Notes under the pieces: model-generated | Databases searched by the model: none | Told to the model about the DNA's origin: nothing | Seen by the model: only the letters and a program-made list of their open reading frames with translations | Shown: in pieces, positions 51,507 through 62,342 of the stretch | How positions within the stretch are numbered: the stretch's first letter is position 1 | Layout: every line of letters begins with the position of its first letter | DNA from: an uncultured Roseobacter sp. | GTDB taxonomy: Bacteria; Pseudomonadota; Alphaproteobacteria; Rhodobacterales; Rhodobacteraceae | Assembly: GCA_947501635.1 (NCBI GenBank) | Contig: CANMWT010000001.1 | Location: forward strand, 186,001-250,000 | Length of the DNA: 64,000 bases | Direction: 5' to 3' | Made by a program: the position numbers and the translations under genes

Positions 51507-51806
51507 CGCCATTCCCTTCAATTCTTCTTCCCACTGTTGTGATCGTGAATTCGGGCATGATCTGGGCAGGTCTTAGACAGTTCCGCGGTTTTTGCGTGGA
51601 TCGTTCGGGGCGTGGAAACACTTTTATAAAGTTTTCGTTAAGAAATGCTTACAACAGAGCAAAATGTTAACCTTTTGCGCGCAGCCGCAACCGACTGTTT
51701 CCCGTGTCGTTACGCGCGTATGCCGCAAACTTGCTTTGCATCTGTCAGTGGAACTGTCTGCACGAAGCTCTACCTGTGCTACCTTAAGAAAACGGGAGGA
51801 TCGACT
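51507..51806. other. Divergent intergenic region of LysR and DUF4399 genes
   Basis: I see no gene or strong repeat here. An AT-rich stretch (51620-51675, with TTTTATAAAGTTTTCGTTAAG) may hold promoters. LysR T-N11-A boxes cannot be fixed by eye. An open frame upstream of the DUF4399 start lacks a signal peptide and is dismissed. Confidence 0.5.
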
Positions 51807-52250
51807 ATGAAAAGCTTACTACACGTCCTTGCGGCGACAGTTGTGCTAGCTGCGCCTGCCTTTGCGGGCGGTGAAACACCTGCAAACCCCGATGCGGAAG
51901 TCTACTTCATCAACCTTGGCGATGGGCAGACCGTCTCATCGCCGGTACTGGTGCAATTTGGACTGCGCGGAATGGGTGTCGCGCCGGCGGGGACCGAAAA
52001 AGAAATGACTGGCCACCACCATCTGTTTATCAACCGCCCGCCCTTGGGAGAGGGTGAAGATGGGGCGGATGAACTGGCAAATGGCATCCCGTCTGATGAC
52101 AATCACAAGCATTTTGGCGGCGGTCAGACGGAAACCGTGATCGAATTGCCGCCGGGTCAGCACACGTTGCAACTGGTTCTGGGCGACGCGGGGCACGTCC
52201 CACACAGCACGCCCATTGTGTCCGAGGTGATCACCGTCACCGTGGAGTAA
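51807..52250 (+). CDS. DUF4399 exported protein
   Basis: The 147-residue protein has a signal peptide (LLHVLAATVVLAAPAFAGG), then YFINLGDGQTVSSPVLVQFGL, GHHHLFINRPP, DDNHKHFGGGQTETVIELPPG and HTLQLVLGDAGHVPH. The many His residues (HHH, HKH, HVPH) suggest metal binding. DUF4399 proteins have no settled function. The ATG at 51807 follows GGGAGGA. It is divergent from the LysR gene. Confidence 0.88.
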   Translation: MKSLLHVLAATVVLAAPAFAGGETPANPDAEVYFINLGDGQTVSSPVLVQFGLRGMGVAPAGTEKEMTGHHHLFINRPPLGEGEDGADELANGIPSDDNHKHFGGGQTETVIELPPGQHTLQLVLGDAGHVPHSTPIVSEVITVTVE

Positions 52251-52259
52251 CAGAATTCT

Positions 52260-54302
<2,043 letters not shown>

Positions 54303-54377
54303 TCATAGTTGTCGTGACATGACATTTTCCGATAAAGCCTGTCACGCACAACGCCGCGTCACAATCGGAAAGAATAC

Positions 54378-54839
54378 ATGCAGCTCAGATGGGCCACAGA
54401 AAGCGATGCACCGGCACTCGCGCAAGTGTTGTTTGAGGCCATCCGCGAGGGGCCCAGTCCCTATACTGAAGCGCAGCGCACGGCGTGGATGCCGCACCCG
54501 CCCGACCCGGTGCGCTGGCAGGCCCGGTTGCGGCAGAAACAGACGGCTCTGATCGCCTGTGCCGGTCGCCCTGCAGGCTTTATGACGTTCGAAGACGGGG
54601 GCTGTATCGATCTGGCGTTCGTTTTGCCGTCGCATCGCGGCAAAGGTATCTTTCGCGTGCTTTACACTGCTATTGAGACGCTGGCCCGGCAACGGGCCGA
54701 ACCGCGGCTCTGGACCTTTGCAAGCCTGTCGGCACAAGCACCCTTTCAGGCCATGGGCTTTGGGGTTATCTATCACGAAACGGTGTCGTACGCGGGCGAG
54801 TATCTGCCGCGCGCCAAGATGGAAAAGGTGCTGCCATGA
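54378..54839 (+). CDS. GNAT-family N-acetyltransferase
   Basis: The 153-residue protein has the GNAT fold: [37 protein letters not shown] is split across the core, and [14 protein letters not shown] ends the domain. The R/Q-x-x-G-x-A acetyl-CoA loop appears as HRGKGI. Substrate unknown. It overlaps rppH by ATGA. Confidence 0.85.
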   Translation: MQLRWATESDAPALAQVLFEAIREGPSPYTEAQRTAWMPHPPDPVRWQARLRQKQTALIACAGRPAGFMTFEDGGCIDLAFVLPSHRGKGIFRVLYTAIETLARQRAEPRLWTFASLSAQAPFQAMGFGVIYHETVSYAGEYLPRAKMEKVLP

Positions 54840-55318
54840 CCCCAGAAGAGATCGCCAAGCTGCCCTACCGCCCCTGTGTCGGTGTCATGTTGATGAACAC
54901 AAAGCGCCACGTCTTTGTCGGCCAGCGCATCGACAGCAAAGTTGACGCATGGCAAATGCCGCAAGGCGGCATTGAAAAGGGTGAGGACCCGCGCGCGGCT
55001 GCCCTGCGCGAGCTCTGGGAAGAAACCGGCGTTCACCCCGAGCGCGTGCGCGTCATCGCCGAAACCGACACTTGGCTGCCCTACGAGTTGCCGCATGATC
55101 TCGTGCCGAAGCTATGGAAAGGCCGTTTTCGCGGCCAAGAGCAAAAGTGGTTTCTGATGCGCTTTGATGGCACCGATGCGGATATCAATATCCGCACGGA
55201 GCATCCGGAGTTCTCGCAGTGGCGCTGGCTACCTGCGGTCGAGCTGGTTGAGAACATTGTGCCTTTCAAACGCGATGTATACGCCGCTGTTCTCGACGCG
55301 TTTGACGGACACATCTAG
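54836..55318 (+). CDS. rppH: RNA pyrophosphohydrolase
   Basis: The 160-residue protein has the Nudix box [22 protein letters not shown], and [28 protein letters not shown] and [10 protein letters not shown]. It removes pyrophosphate from 5' ends of transcripts to trigger decay (or acts on dinucleoside polyphosphates). Length and motifs match RppH/NudH of alphaproteobacteria. It is coupled to the upstream GNAT and its stop overlaps the convergent GNAT's stop by four bases. Confidence 0.95.
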   Translation: MTPEEIAKLPYRPCVGVMLMNTKRHVFVGQRIDSKVDAWQMPQGGIEKGEDPRAAALRELWEETGVHPERVRVIAETDTWLPYELPHDLVPKLWKGRFRGQEQKWFLMRFDGTDADINIRTEHPEFSQWRWLPAVELVENIVPFKRDVYAAVLDAFDGHI

Positions 55319-55905
55319 CCTCTGAACAAAGGTACATGCGGCCCTGCAGATTCTGGCAGGAGGCCAATCACGCGCGGATCGTCAGCAATTTCTATTTGCT
55401 GGCGCACGGGCACGAACCCGCAGCGCCGGTAGAACCCAAGCGCCTGAGGGCTGTCCAACGTGCAGGTATGAACGTGAAAACGGGTGATCTCTTGGTCAAA
55501 AGCGCGATCAACGGCCTGATCCATCAGGTAACTGCCCGCGCCCTGTCCGATCAAGGCATCGGATAATCCGAAATAGGCCAACTCACAGGCACCGGCGACG
55601 CGAAAATCCAGCTCGAGCAGGGCCTCCGGGGTGCCATCCTTCAGCAGCGTGAAAAGATGAACGCGCGCGTCGTCCAGAATGGCTTGCAGCTCTTCATCGG
55701 GCATACGCAAGCGCCCGAACCACAGCCATGGCTGCCCGATACGCCTGAAAAGCCCGCGGTAGATGTCGGTATCCCGCGGCAGGGACGCGAACGCCAAACC
55801 TTCGGGCAGCGGTGTCCCGCGCCGCTGTGGTGCACGCATTTCCAGATGGGTCACGACCGTCGCAACCTTGCCCGGTGGCACGTCGAAAAAACCGTTCTGC
55901 AGCAT
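55315..55905 (-). CDS. GNAT-family N-acetyltransferase
   Basis: The 196-residue protein starts [20 protein letters not shown], which is unusual for GNAT, then has [38 protein letters not shown] and [20 protein letters not shown], the acetyl-CoA loop and C-terminal GNAT signature. Substrate unknown. It sits three bases past adenosine kinase on the minus strand, so the three minus genes (nth, kinase, GNAT) form one unit. Confidence 0.85.
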   Translation of the reverse strand: MLQNGFFDVPPGKVATVVTHLEMRAPQRRGTPLPEGLAFASLPRDTDIYRGLFRRIGQPWLWFGRLRMPDEELQAILDDARVHLFTLLKDGTPEALLELDFRVAGACELAYFGLSDALIGQGAGSYLMDQAVDRAFDQEITRFHVHTCTLDSPQALGFYRRCGFVPVRQQIEIADDPRVIGLLPESAGPHVPLFRG

Positions 55906-55907
55906 GT

Positions 55908-56894
55908 TCAGACCAGGCCAGCTGCGGCAAATTCCTTCAACATGTCCTTTTGCGGCCGCGGGCCCACATGGCTGATGACTTCAGCCGCGCACAGATTACC
56001 CATTTGCGCGCAAACTTCGAGATCGCGACCCGTGGCGATACCGTACAAAAACCCTGCTGCGAACTGATCGCCCGCGCCTGTCGCATCGACGGGTGTGATC
56101 TGCGTGACGGGAACATCGACCCGGCGGCCTTCGGCCAGAATGCTCACACCATCGCCGGACCGCGTCGCGACAACCATGGGACAGATTTCAGCAGTTTTGG
56201 CCAGCGCGGTTTCAAAATCGGTCTGGAACAGCGATTCAATCTCGTGTTGGTTTCCGATGACATAGTCCAGATCATGTTCGATCAGCGACAGGAAATCGGC
56301 GCGGTGCCGTTCCACGCAGAAAGGGTCGGATATGGCGATGCCTGCAATGCCGCCCCCGGCTTTGGTCGCGCGCGCGGCCTCGCGGAAAGCTGTTTTGCCG
56401 GCGTCATGATCAAACAGATAGCCCTCGAGGAACATGATGCGGGCGTTGCCTGCCACGTCTGGTGGTACATCCGCAGATGTCAGCCCCGTCGATATCCCCA
56501 GGTAGGTGTTCATCGACCGCTCGCCGTCAGGGGCGACAAAGATCATGCTGCGCGACGTGGGCACGTCGCTGCCCGTCACTGGCTTGTTCACAAAGTCGAT
56601 GCCGTTGTCTGTCATGGCGCTGGCGTAAAACTCGCCAAGCGCGTCGTCACGGACGCGCCCGATGAAGGCCGTTTGCAAACCCAGAGCGCCGACACCGGCC
56701 ACCGTATTGGCCACCGCGCCCCCGGGGGTCTGCAGCCGGTCATTCATGGCAGCATAAAGCGTTTCGGACCGTTCCCGCTCCACCAGTTGCATGATGCCTT
56801 TCTCGATTCCCATAAGATCAAGAAAGCTGTCATCTGCGTGGGTGATGACGTCCACAACAGCGTTTCCGATGCCGACAAGTTGATAGTGTTTCAT
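55908..56894 (-). CDS. Adenosine kinase (PfkB family)
   Basis: The 328-residue protein begins YQLVGIGNAVVDVITHADDS and has GGAVANTVAGVGALGLQTAFIG, GERSMNTYLGISTGL and ITPVDATGAGDQFAAGFLYG, the PfkB anion hole with catalytic Asp. Of PfkB enzymes the SFLDLMGIEKG...ML-like segment and N-terminus fit the alphaproteobacterial adenosine kinase. It phosphorylates adenosine to AMP. Ribokinase or fructokinase are alternatives. It overlaps nth by ATGA. Confidence 0.85.
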   Translation of the reverse strand: MKHYQLVGIGNAVVDVITHADDSFLDLMGIEKGIMQLVERERSETLYAAMNDRLQTPGGAVANTVAGVGALGLQTAFIGRVRDDALGEFYASAMTDNGIDFVNKPVTGSDVPTSRSMIFVAPDGERSMNTYLGISTGLTSADVPPDVAGNARIMFLEGYLFDHDAGKTAFREAARATKAGGGIAGIAISDPFCVERHRADFLSLIEHDLDYVIGNQHEIESLFQTDFETALAKTAEICPMVVATRSGDGVSILAEGRRVDVPVTQITPVDATGAGDQFAAGFLYGIATGRDLEVCAQMGNLCAAEVISHVGPRPQKDMLKEFAAAGLV

Positions 56895-57535
56895 TCAGTT
56901 TTGTCCTCGAATGGGCAGAGATCGCGGATGATGCAGGTCGGGCATTGCGGCTTGCGGGCCTTGCAGTGATAGCGCCCGTGCAAAATCATCCAGTGATGCG
57001 CATGCAGCTGGAAATCGGCCGGAATGTTGTCTTCGATGGCGCGCTCAACGGCTTCGACGGTTTTACCCGGTGCAATGCCTGTGCGGTTGCCAAGGCGAAA
57101 GATATGCGTGTCGACGGCCTGTGCTGGCTGCTGCCACCACATGTTGAGAACAACATTCGCCGTTTTGCGCCCCACTCCAGGCAGGCTTTGCAGCGCCGCG
57201 CGGCTGTTTGGCACCTCGCCACCGTATTCCTCGACCAAAATGCGGCTGAGTTTCATGACATTCTTGGCCTTCTGGCGGAATAGCCCGATCGTCTTGATAT
57301 GCTCTGTCAGCCCTTCGAGCCCCAGATCAAGCATCTTTTGCGGCGTGTCGGCGACTTTGAACAATGCCCGGGTCGCCTTGTTCACGCCTGCGTCAGTGGC
57401 CTGCGCGCTCAAGGCGACGGCAACCACCAATGTGTAGACGTTGACATGCTCCAGCTCACCCTTGGGGGCAGGGTCCGCCTGCTGAAACCTCTCGAAAATC
57501 TTGCGGATGGTATGGTAGTCAAGTTGTTTGGCCAT
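56891..57535 (-). CDS. nth: Endonuclease III
   Basis: The 214-residue protein has the helix-hairpin-helix LPGVGRKTANVVL with the catalytic Lys, VDTHIFRLGNRTG with the catalytic Asp, and a C-terminal [4Fe-4S] site in CKARKPQCPTCIIRDLC. It excises oxidised pyrimidines from DNA. The ATG at 57535 is preferred over an upstream frame start at 57586. Adenosine kinase overlaps its end. It diverges from the Hint gene. Confidence 0.96.
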   Translation of the reverse strand: MAKQLDYHTIRKIFERFQQADPAPKGELEHVNVYTLVVAVALSAQATDAGVNKATRALFKVADTPQKMLDLGLEGLTEHIKTIGLFRQKAKNVMKLSRILVEEYGGEVPNSRAALQSLPGVGRKTANVVLNMWWQQPAQAVDTHIFRLGNRTGIAPGKTVEAVERAIEDNIPADFQLHAHHWMILHGRYHCKARKPQCPTCIIRDLCPFEDKTE

Positions 57536-57610
57536 GGCGCAACCTATGCGGATTTTCCCCGCGCAGGGCAAGGCAACAGCCAGCATTTTGCTAAATATTG
57601 CGCTAATTGC

Positions 57611-57630
57611 AGCCGCTTTTTTCAGCGGCT
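57611..57630. repeat. 7-bp perfect hairpin before Hint gene
   Basis: AGCCGCT (57611-57617) and AGCGGCT (57624-57630) flank TTTTTC, followed by TATTAACCTTAG. It lies in the divergent space between nth and the Hint gene. It could be a promoter-proximal structure; no function is assigned. Confidence 0.35.
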
Positions 57631-57683
57631 TATTAACCTTAGTCTGCGCAAGCTTGCTCTTTGCTCTCTAACTGGCAAGTCAC

Positions 57684-58772
57684 ATGGTAGACCGCACATT
57701 TTACGGCTATGCACCCGGCGCGTTGTCGATTGACCCGGTCACGGGTGATGTGCGTCTGGAAGATGGCTACAGCCCGGCCAGCGGGCGATCACGCTTTGAA
57801 GTTTCCGACAACGACAATTTCGCCGACGGGGACAGCCGCAACGACGAGATTGGCGATGACAGTAACCAGACCGCCAGCGTGACAGGGCCGGACGGCAGTT
57901 TGCTGGGTGCAGGACGCATATACGTGGAAGAAGTGCGCTGGTACGAAACGTCGGACGGCGATGCCTTCACGGTCACAGTTTTCGAAATTGATGGCGAAGT
58001 CATGGGATTTGTGCCCAGCCAACCGCTTGAGCCTGGCCAGACCTATACCTACACGGGCGCCACCGACGCAGGTGAAAAGGTAAGCGGGCAAGGCAACAAC
58101 AACTCGCAAAACAACTACACCTTTTATGAAAGAAACAGCGTCCCCTGCTTTGGCCCCGGTACCATGATTGCAACGCAAAACGGTGAAATTCCTGTAGAAT
58201 GGCTGGACACATCCGACATGGTTCTGACCCGTGACAACGGGTTCCAGCCAATCCTGTGGATCGGGCGCTCGCGGATGCCGCGCGGGTACTTCAGGCAATA
58301 TCCCGATGAAATCCCGATCGAGCTTCCGGTGGGCGCGCTTGGCCGGGGTTGCCCTTCACATCCGCTGCGTCTGACGGGCGATCATCGCGTCCTGATCCGC
58401 GCCCCGCAGGCCGAACTGCTGTTTTTTTGTGACGAAGTGCTGGCACCCGCCAAAGCCTGGGCTGATGCCGGGCGCGCACAGCGGACAGACCCCGATGGGC
58501 AAATCGTGCTGACCCATATTTTGCTCGCGCAACATCACGCGATCATGGCCGAAGGGGCCTGGGTAGAAAGCATGTTTCCCGGCAAAGAGACGCTGCGACG
58601 CGTGGGCGCAGACGTTGTCGCCACGCTCGAAGCGCTGCTGGGGCCGGACATGTATACCCTGCAAACCGCACGTCCTTCCCTGACGCGCAAAGAGGCTGTG
58701 TTTCTGTTGTCGCAATTGCCGCCGCCGCCTGCGCAGTCCTATGCCGAAATGAGGCCGCGCAAAGAGGCGTAG
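57684..58772 (+). CDS. Hint-domain protein (Hint_2, hedgehog/intein type)
   Basis: The 362-residue protein has an acidic Asp/Asn/Gly-rich N-terminal segment (residues 1-150, with GDSRNDEIGDDSNQTA). Its Hint module starts VPCFGPGTMIAT with Cys155, continues EIPVEWLDTSDMVLTRDNGFQPILWIGR and SHPLRLTGDHRVLI, and ends AQHHAIMAEGAWVESMFPG. Cys155 is the conserved first Hint residue, consistent with autocatalytic cleavage of the chain. No classic signal peptide is visible. Such proteins are multi-copy in roseobacters and often ride type I secretion; the exporter at 36623 is a candidate (inference). Confidence 0.82.
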   Translation: MVDRTFYGYAPGALSIDPVTGDVRLEDGYSPASGRSRFEVSDNDNFADGDSRNDEIGDDSNQTASVTGPDGSLLGAGRIYVEEVRWYETSDGDAFTVTVFEIDGEVMGFVPSQPLEPGQTYTYTGATDAGEKVSGQGNNNSQNNYTFYERNSVPCFGPGTMIATQNGEIPVEWLDTSDMVLTRDNGFQPILWIGRSRMPRGYFRQYPDEIPIELPVGALGRGCPSHPLRLTGDHRVLIRAPQAELLFFCDEVLAPAKAWADAGRAQRTDPDGQIVLTHILLAQHHAIMAEGAWVESMFPGKETLRRVGADVVATLEALLGPDMYTLQTARPSLTRKEAVFLLSQLPPPPAQSYAEMRPRKEA

Positions 58773-58824
58773 TTTCCGCATGAATCGGGTCGCACGATAA
58801 CGCGTATCCCGTTAGGTTCAGGCC

Positions 58825-59691
58825 ATGACACAGCACCAGCCACTCTCCCAAGACGCCGAAAGCGCATATCACTACAGGGTGATCCGCCGCGCAATTGATC
58901 TGATTGACGAAACCGACGGTCCGCTGTCGCTTGAAACCATTGCGCAGGAAATGGGGATGAGCCCCGCACATTTCCAGCGGTTGTTCTCCCGCTGGGTCGG
59001 CGTATCGCCCAAGCGGTATCAGCAGTATCTGACCTTGGGGCACGCAAAGACGCTGCTGCGCGAGCGCTTCACGACACTTGAAGCCTCGCACGCCGTCGGG
59101 CTGTCTGGCAGCGGGCGTTTGCACGATCTGTTTGTCCGCTGGGAGGCCATGAGCCCCGGCGACTTTGCCCGCAAGGGCGCGGGGCTGCGGATCTTTTGGG
59201 GTTGGTTCGAAAGCCCCTTTGGCCCGGCCATTGTCATGGGCACTGAAAAGGGTATCTGCGGCATGGGGTTTTCCGCCGAGATGGGCGAAGAAGAAGCATT
59301 TGAAGACCTGCTGCAGCGCTGGCCGCTGGCCGAGTTCATCGAAGATCCCATGATGTTGCGGCCATGGGTTTTGCAGGCCTTTGGCGCAGCGGATGGCACG
59401 CTGGACAAGGCACCGTTGTTTCTGATGGGGGCCCCGTTTCAGATCAAGGTGTGGGAAGCGCTCTTGTCGATCCCTTCAGGCTGCGTCACGACCTACTCCG
59501 AAATTGCACAGGCAATAGGCTCTCCCCGCGCGGTCAGGGCAGTGGGTACGGCAGTTGGCCGCAACCCGATCAGCTGGCTTATCCCGTGCCACCGCGCATT
59601 GCGCAAGTCCGGCGGATTGGGCGGTTATCACTGGGGCCTGCCCGTGAAACGAACGATGCTGGCCTACGAAAGCGCGCATACCGAACCTTAA
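58825..59691 (+). CDS. AraC-type regulator fused to methylated-DNA cysteine methyltransferase (Ada-like)
   Basis: The 288-residue protein has an AraC helix-turn-helix (LSLETIAQEMGMSPAHFQRL FSRWVGVSPKRYQQY) and a C-terminal alkyltransferase domain with PCHRALRKSGGLGGYHWG, in which Cys255 accepts the alkyl group. The Ada methylphosphotriester domain with four Cys is absent, so the protein lacks the classic phosphotriester sensor. It repairs O6-methylguanine and may still regulate genes. The ATG at 58825 fits. Confidence 0.9.
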   Translation: MTQHQPLSQDAESAYHYRVIRRAIDLIDETDGPLSLETIAQEMGMSPAHFQRLFSRWVGVSPKRYQQYLTLGHAKTLLRERFTTLEASHAVGLSGSGRLHDLFVRWEAMSPGDFARKGAGLRIFWGWFESPFGPAIVMGTEKGICGMGFSAEMGEEEAFEDLLQRWPLAEFIEDPMMLRPWVLQAFGAADGTLDKAPLFLMGAPFQIKVWEALLSIPSGCVTTYSEIAQAIGSPRAVRAVGTAVGRNPISWLIPCHRALRKSGGLGGYHWGLPVKRTMLAYESAHTEP

Positions 59692-59816
59692 GGCCATGCG
59701 CGTGATCTTGCCGGTCCATTTTTCCCCTTTCTTTGCGCGCTGCCCGTTCCCATATTAAAGATCGTGATATAACGACGCTTCGCCCGAACGGAGCAGCAAC
59801 CACGAAGGCAGGACCT

Positions 59817-60473
59817 ATGACATTGAACACAACGAAACTCGCATGTGCCGCGGTTGGCATTCTGGCGCTGACGGCATGTACCGATCCGGCGCAACTGAAC
59901 GACGGCACGGGGTTAAACAACACGCAGCAGGGCGCATTGATCGGTGCCGGCGTCGGCGCGATCGCCGGTCAGATCATCGGGGGCGACACCGGTGCGACTG
60001 TCCTTGGTGCGGCCGTCGGCGGCGCGGTTGGCGCGGGTGTCGGCTATAACCTTGACCAGCAAGAGGCCGACCTGCGCCGCGATCTGGACAATGGCGACGT
60101 GCAGATCACCAACACAGGCGACCGTCTCATTGTAACGATGCCGCAAGACGTCCTGTTTGCGACAGATAGTTTCTCTGTGCGGCCAGACCTGCAGGATGAT
60201 CTTTACACGGTGGCTGCAAATCTGCAGCAGTATCCTGCCTCGACCATTCAGGTGATCGGCCACACCGACAGCGACGGATCGGCGGACTACAACCAGCGTT
60301 TGTCCGAACGGCGCGCAACAGCGGTGGGTGGTATCCTAGTCGATGCCGGCGTGCCTTTTGGCCGGGTGCAAACCATTGGCCGCGGCGAAAGCCAGCCGGT
60401 GGCAAGCAACCTGACGCCTGAAGGCAAAGCGCAAAACAGACGGGTCGATATCGTCATTTTGCCGAACGCCTGA
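59817..60473 (+). CDS. OmpA-family outer-membrane lipoprotein (YiaD-like)
   Basis: The 218-residue protein has a signal peptide and lipobox (AVGILALTAC), a glycine-zipper membrane segment (GALIGAGVGAIAGQIIGG, GAAVGGAVGAGVGYNL) and an OmpA domain (VIGHTDSDGSADYNQRLSER, RGESQPVASNLTPEGKAQNR RV). It probably anchors to peptidoglycan while crossing or associating with the outer membrane. The ATG at 59817 is chosen to place the lipobox properly. Confidence 0.9.
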   Translation: MTLNTTKLACAAVGILALTACTDPAQLNDGTGLNNTQQGALIGAGVGAIAGQIIGGDTGATVLGAAVGGAVGAGVGYNLDQQEADLRRDLDNGDVQITNTGDRLIVTMPQDVLFATDSFSVRPDLQDDLYTVAANLQQYPASTIQVIGHTDSDGSADYNQRLSERRATAVGGILVDAGVPFGRVQTIGRGESQPVASNLTPEGKAQNRRVDIVILPNA

Positions 60474-60544
60474 CGCGAGCTCCCTTGTTTTTTGCAGGCC
60501 CAGCAACAGGTTCTGACCCAAACAGATAACCAAGGGTCAAAAAC

Positions 60545-61087
60545 ATGACGAAACACACATTGCTGGGCCTCTCAGGCTCGCTCCGCTCCGACGCGACCAA
60601 CCGCAAATTGCTACGCGAAGCGGCGCGACTTTTCGGAGAGTGCACATACGCCGAGGCAGACCTGCGTCTACCGTTGTACGACGGCGACGCCGAAGCGGCA
60701 GACGGCGTGCCCGGCAAGGTGATGGACTTGGCGGGGCAGATTGCTGCCGCGGATGCCGTATTGATATCCACACCCGAGTATAACAAAGGGCCGTCCGGTG
60801 TGCTGAAAAACGCGCTGGACTGGGTGTCGCGTACCAAACTTGCACCCTGGAAAGGCAAACCTGTCGCCGTGATGTCAGCAGCGGCCGGGCGCGCGGGCGG
60901 TGAACGGGCGCAAATGGTGCTGCGCGGCTTTATGGTGCCGTTTCAACCGCGTATTCTGCAAGGCCCCGAAGTACACCTGGCTGACAGCAGCAATCAGTTC
61001 GACGAAAACGGCCGTCTGACGTCAGAGCAGTATACCAAAACGATTACCGATCTGATGGCGGCTTTGCGCGCCGAAATCGGGCGCTAG
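60545..61087 (+). CDS. NAD(P)H-dependent FMN reductase family protein
   Basis: The 180-residue protein has LGLSGSLRSDATNRKLLREA (FMN phosphate loop) and ISTPEYNKGPSGVLKNALDW, the NADPH_dep_FMN_red signature. It likely reduces flavins, quinones or chromate. It is convergent with the VOC protein, whose stop overlaps its own by four bases. Confidence 0.9.
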   Translation: MTKHTLLGLSGSLRSDATNRKLLREAARLFGECTYAEADLRLPLYDGDAEAADGVPGKVMDLAGQIAAADAVLISTPEYNKGPSGVLKNALDWVSRTKLAPWKGKPVAVMSAAAGRAGGERAQMVLRGFMVPFQPRILQGPEVHLADSSNQFDENGRLTSEQYTKTITDLMAALRAEIGR

Positions 61088-61500
61088 CCTGCGGGTGCGG
61101 ATATCTCGATCAGGTTCCGGTCGGGGTCTCTGACGTAGATAGAGACAATCGGGCCGGTGGCTCCCGTCCGCGGGACAGGCCCTTCTTCCACCGCGATCTC
61201 CAGCGCTGCCAGATGTATGATCCAGTCTTCCAGTGGCGCGTCGCTCAGAAAACAAAGATCGGCAGAGCCCGCGACAGGCTGTGCGGCATGCGGGGCGAAG
61301 GGGCGTGCGGCATCGTGCAGATTGATCTTGTGCGCGCCAAAGTTAAGCGCGTGGCGTTTGGTGCCGTCAGCAGCTGTGAACTGGGCAACTTCCATGCCCA
61401 AAGCGGTCTTGTAGAAGGCGCAGGTGGCAGAGATGTCGCGCACGGTCAGAACCAGATGATCGATGCGGCTGACACGGCATTTGGTTTGGGATTGCGGCAT
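61084..61500 (-). CDS. VOC (glyoxalase/dioxygenase-superfamily) protein
   Basis: The 138-residue protein has ISRIDHLVLTVRDISATCAF, YKTALGMEVAQF and GPIVSIYVRDPDRNLIEIS, the paired beta-alpha-beta-beta-beta units of the vicinal oxygen chelate fold. Metal ligands His and Glu (HLVLTV and LIEIS) are present. The substrate is unknown; virulence or resistance functions are not supported. It is divergent from the MaoC-like gene. Confidence 0.85.
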   Translation of the reverse strand: MPQSQTKCRVSRIDHLVLTVRDISATCAFYKTALGMEVAQFTAADGTKRHALNFGAHKINLHDAARPFAPHAAQPVAGSADLCFLSDAPLEDWIIHLAALEIAVEEGPVPRTGATGPIVSIYVRDPDRNLIEISAPAG

Positions 61501-61529
61501 GTCGTCCTGAACTGTTACGCATTTAATCT

Positions 61530-62342
61530 ATGCAGAATGCGACGCCTGACCACCGAAGTCAAAACGACCTGATTGACCCTGCCCGTGCAAACGCGCTGGC
61601 CGTTACACTTCGCATCGAACAAGCGTTTTCAGTCGGCGACGCCTTGCCCCCTTTTTTCCACCAAATCTATTTTTGGGACCCACAACCAGCGCAGGCACTT
61701 GGCCGTGATGGCCACCCCAGGGTCGGCGGGATCATCCCCGATATGGGGCTGCCGCGGCGCATGTGGGCGGGGGGTCGACTTGCCTTTCACGCACCTCTGT
61801 CCGTGGGCGAGCCGGCGCTCAAGCTCACCACATGCGAAAAGGCCGAGCGCAAAGCGGGGCGGTCGGGTGCCCTGGCATTGGTCACCTTGCGGCATGAGAT
61901 TTCGCAGGCTGGCGTGCTGCGCGTCACGGAACGGCAAGACCTTGTCTACCGCGAAGATGCCCGGCCAGACGCTGCCAGCCCGCAACCACCTGATGCCGCG
62001 ACGGATGAGGAAAGCCGGCGGCAGTTTTCGTTTTCTTCAACGCTGCTGTTCAGATATTCGGCGCTGACCTTCAACGGGCACCGCATCCACTATGATCTGC
62101 CATATGCACAGAAGACCGAGGGGTATGACGGCTTAGTGGTGCACGGACCCCTGCTGGCTCAGCTTCTGATGCTGATGGCGCAGCAGGAACTCGGCCCGCT
62201 CGCGGCGTTCGGTTTTCGGGCCACTGCACCTCTGATGCATTTTGAAGAGGCCACATTGTGTCGCAAGGGCCAAAGGTTTTGGGTGCGCGCCCCTGATGGC
62301 CGCCAGTGTATGACCGCAACGGCGGAGTTGCTGTCAGAGTGA
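61530..62342 (+). CDS. FAS1-like/MaoC dehydratase, mesaconyl-CoA-hydratase-like
   Basis: The 270-residue protein has MWAGGRLAFHAPLSVGEPALK, LLFRYSALTFNGHRIHYDLP YA, YDGLVVHGPLLAQLL and FEEATLCRKG. SALTFNGHRIHYD with GLVVHGP is the hot-dog hydratase signature of the 3-methylfumaryl-CoA (mesaconyl-C4-CoA) and itaconyl-CoA hydratase-like family. It may hydrate a branched dicarboxyl-CoA, but the substrate is open. Its stop overlaps the flavoprotein stop by nine bases. Confidence 0.75.
   Translation: MQNATPDHRSQNDLIDPARANALAVTLRIEQAFSVGDALPPFFHQIYFWDPQPAQALGRDGHPRVGGIIPDMGLPRRMWAGGRLAFHAPLSVGEPALKLTTCEKAERKAGRSGALALVTLRHEISQAGVLRVTERQDLVYREDARPDAASPQPPDAATDEESRRQFSFSSTLLFRYSALTFNGHRIHYDLPYAQKTEGYDGLVVHGPLLAQLLMLMAQQELGPLAAFGFRATAPLMHFEEATLCRKGQRFWVRAPDGRQCMTATAELLSE

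Noticed and set aside
51645-51806. N-terminal extension of the DUF4399 protein
   Set aside because: It would bury the signal peptide; the ATG at 51807 has a strong GGGAGGA site.
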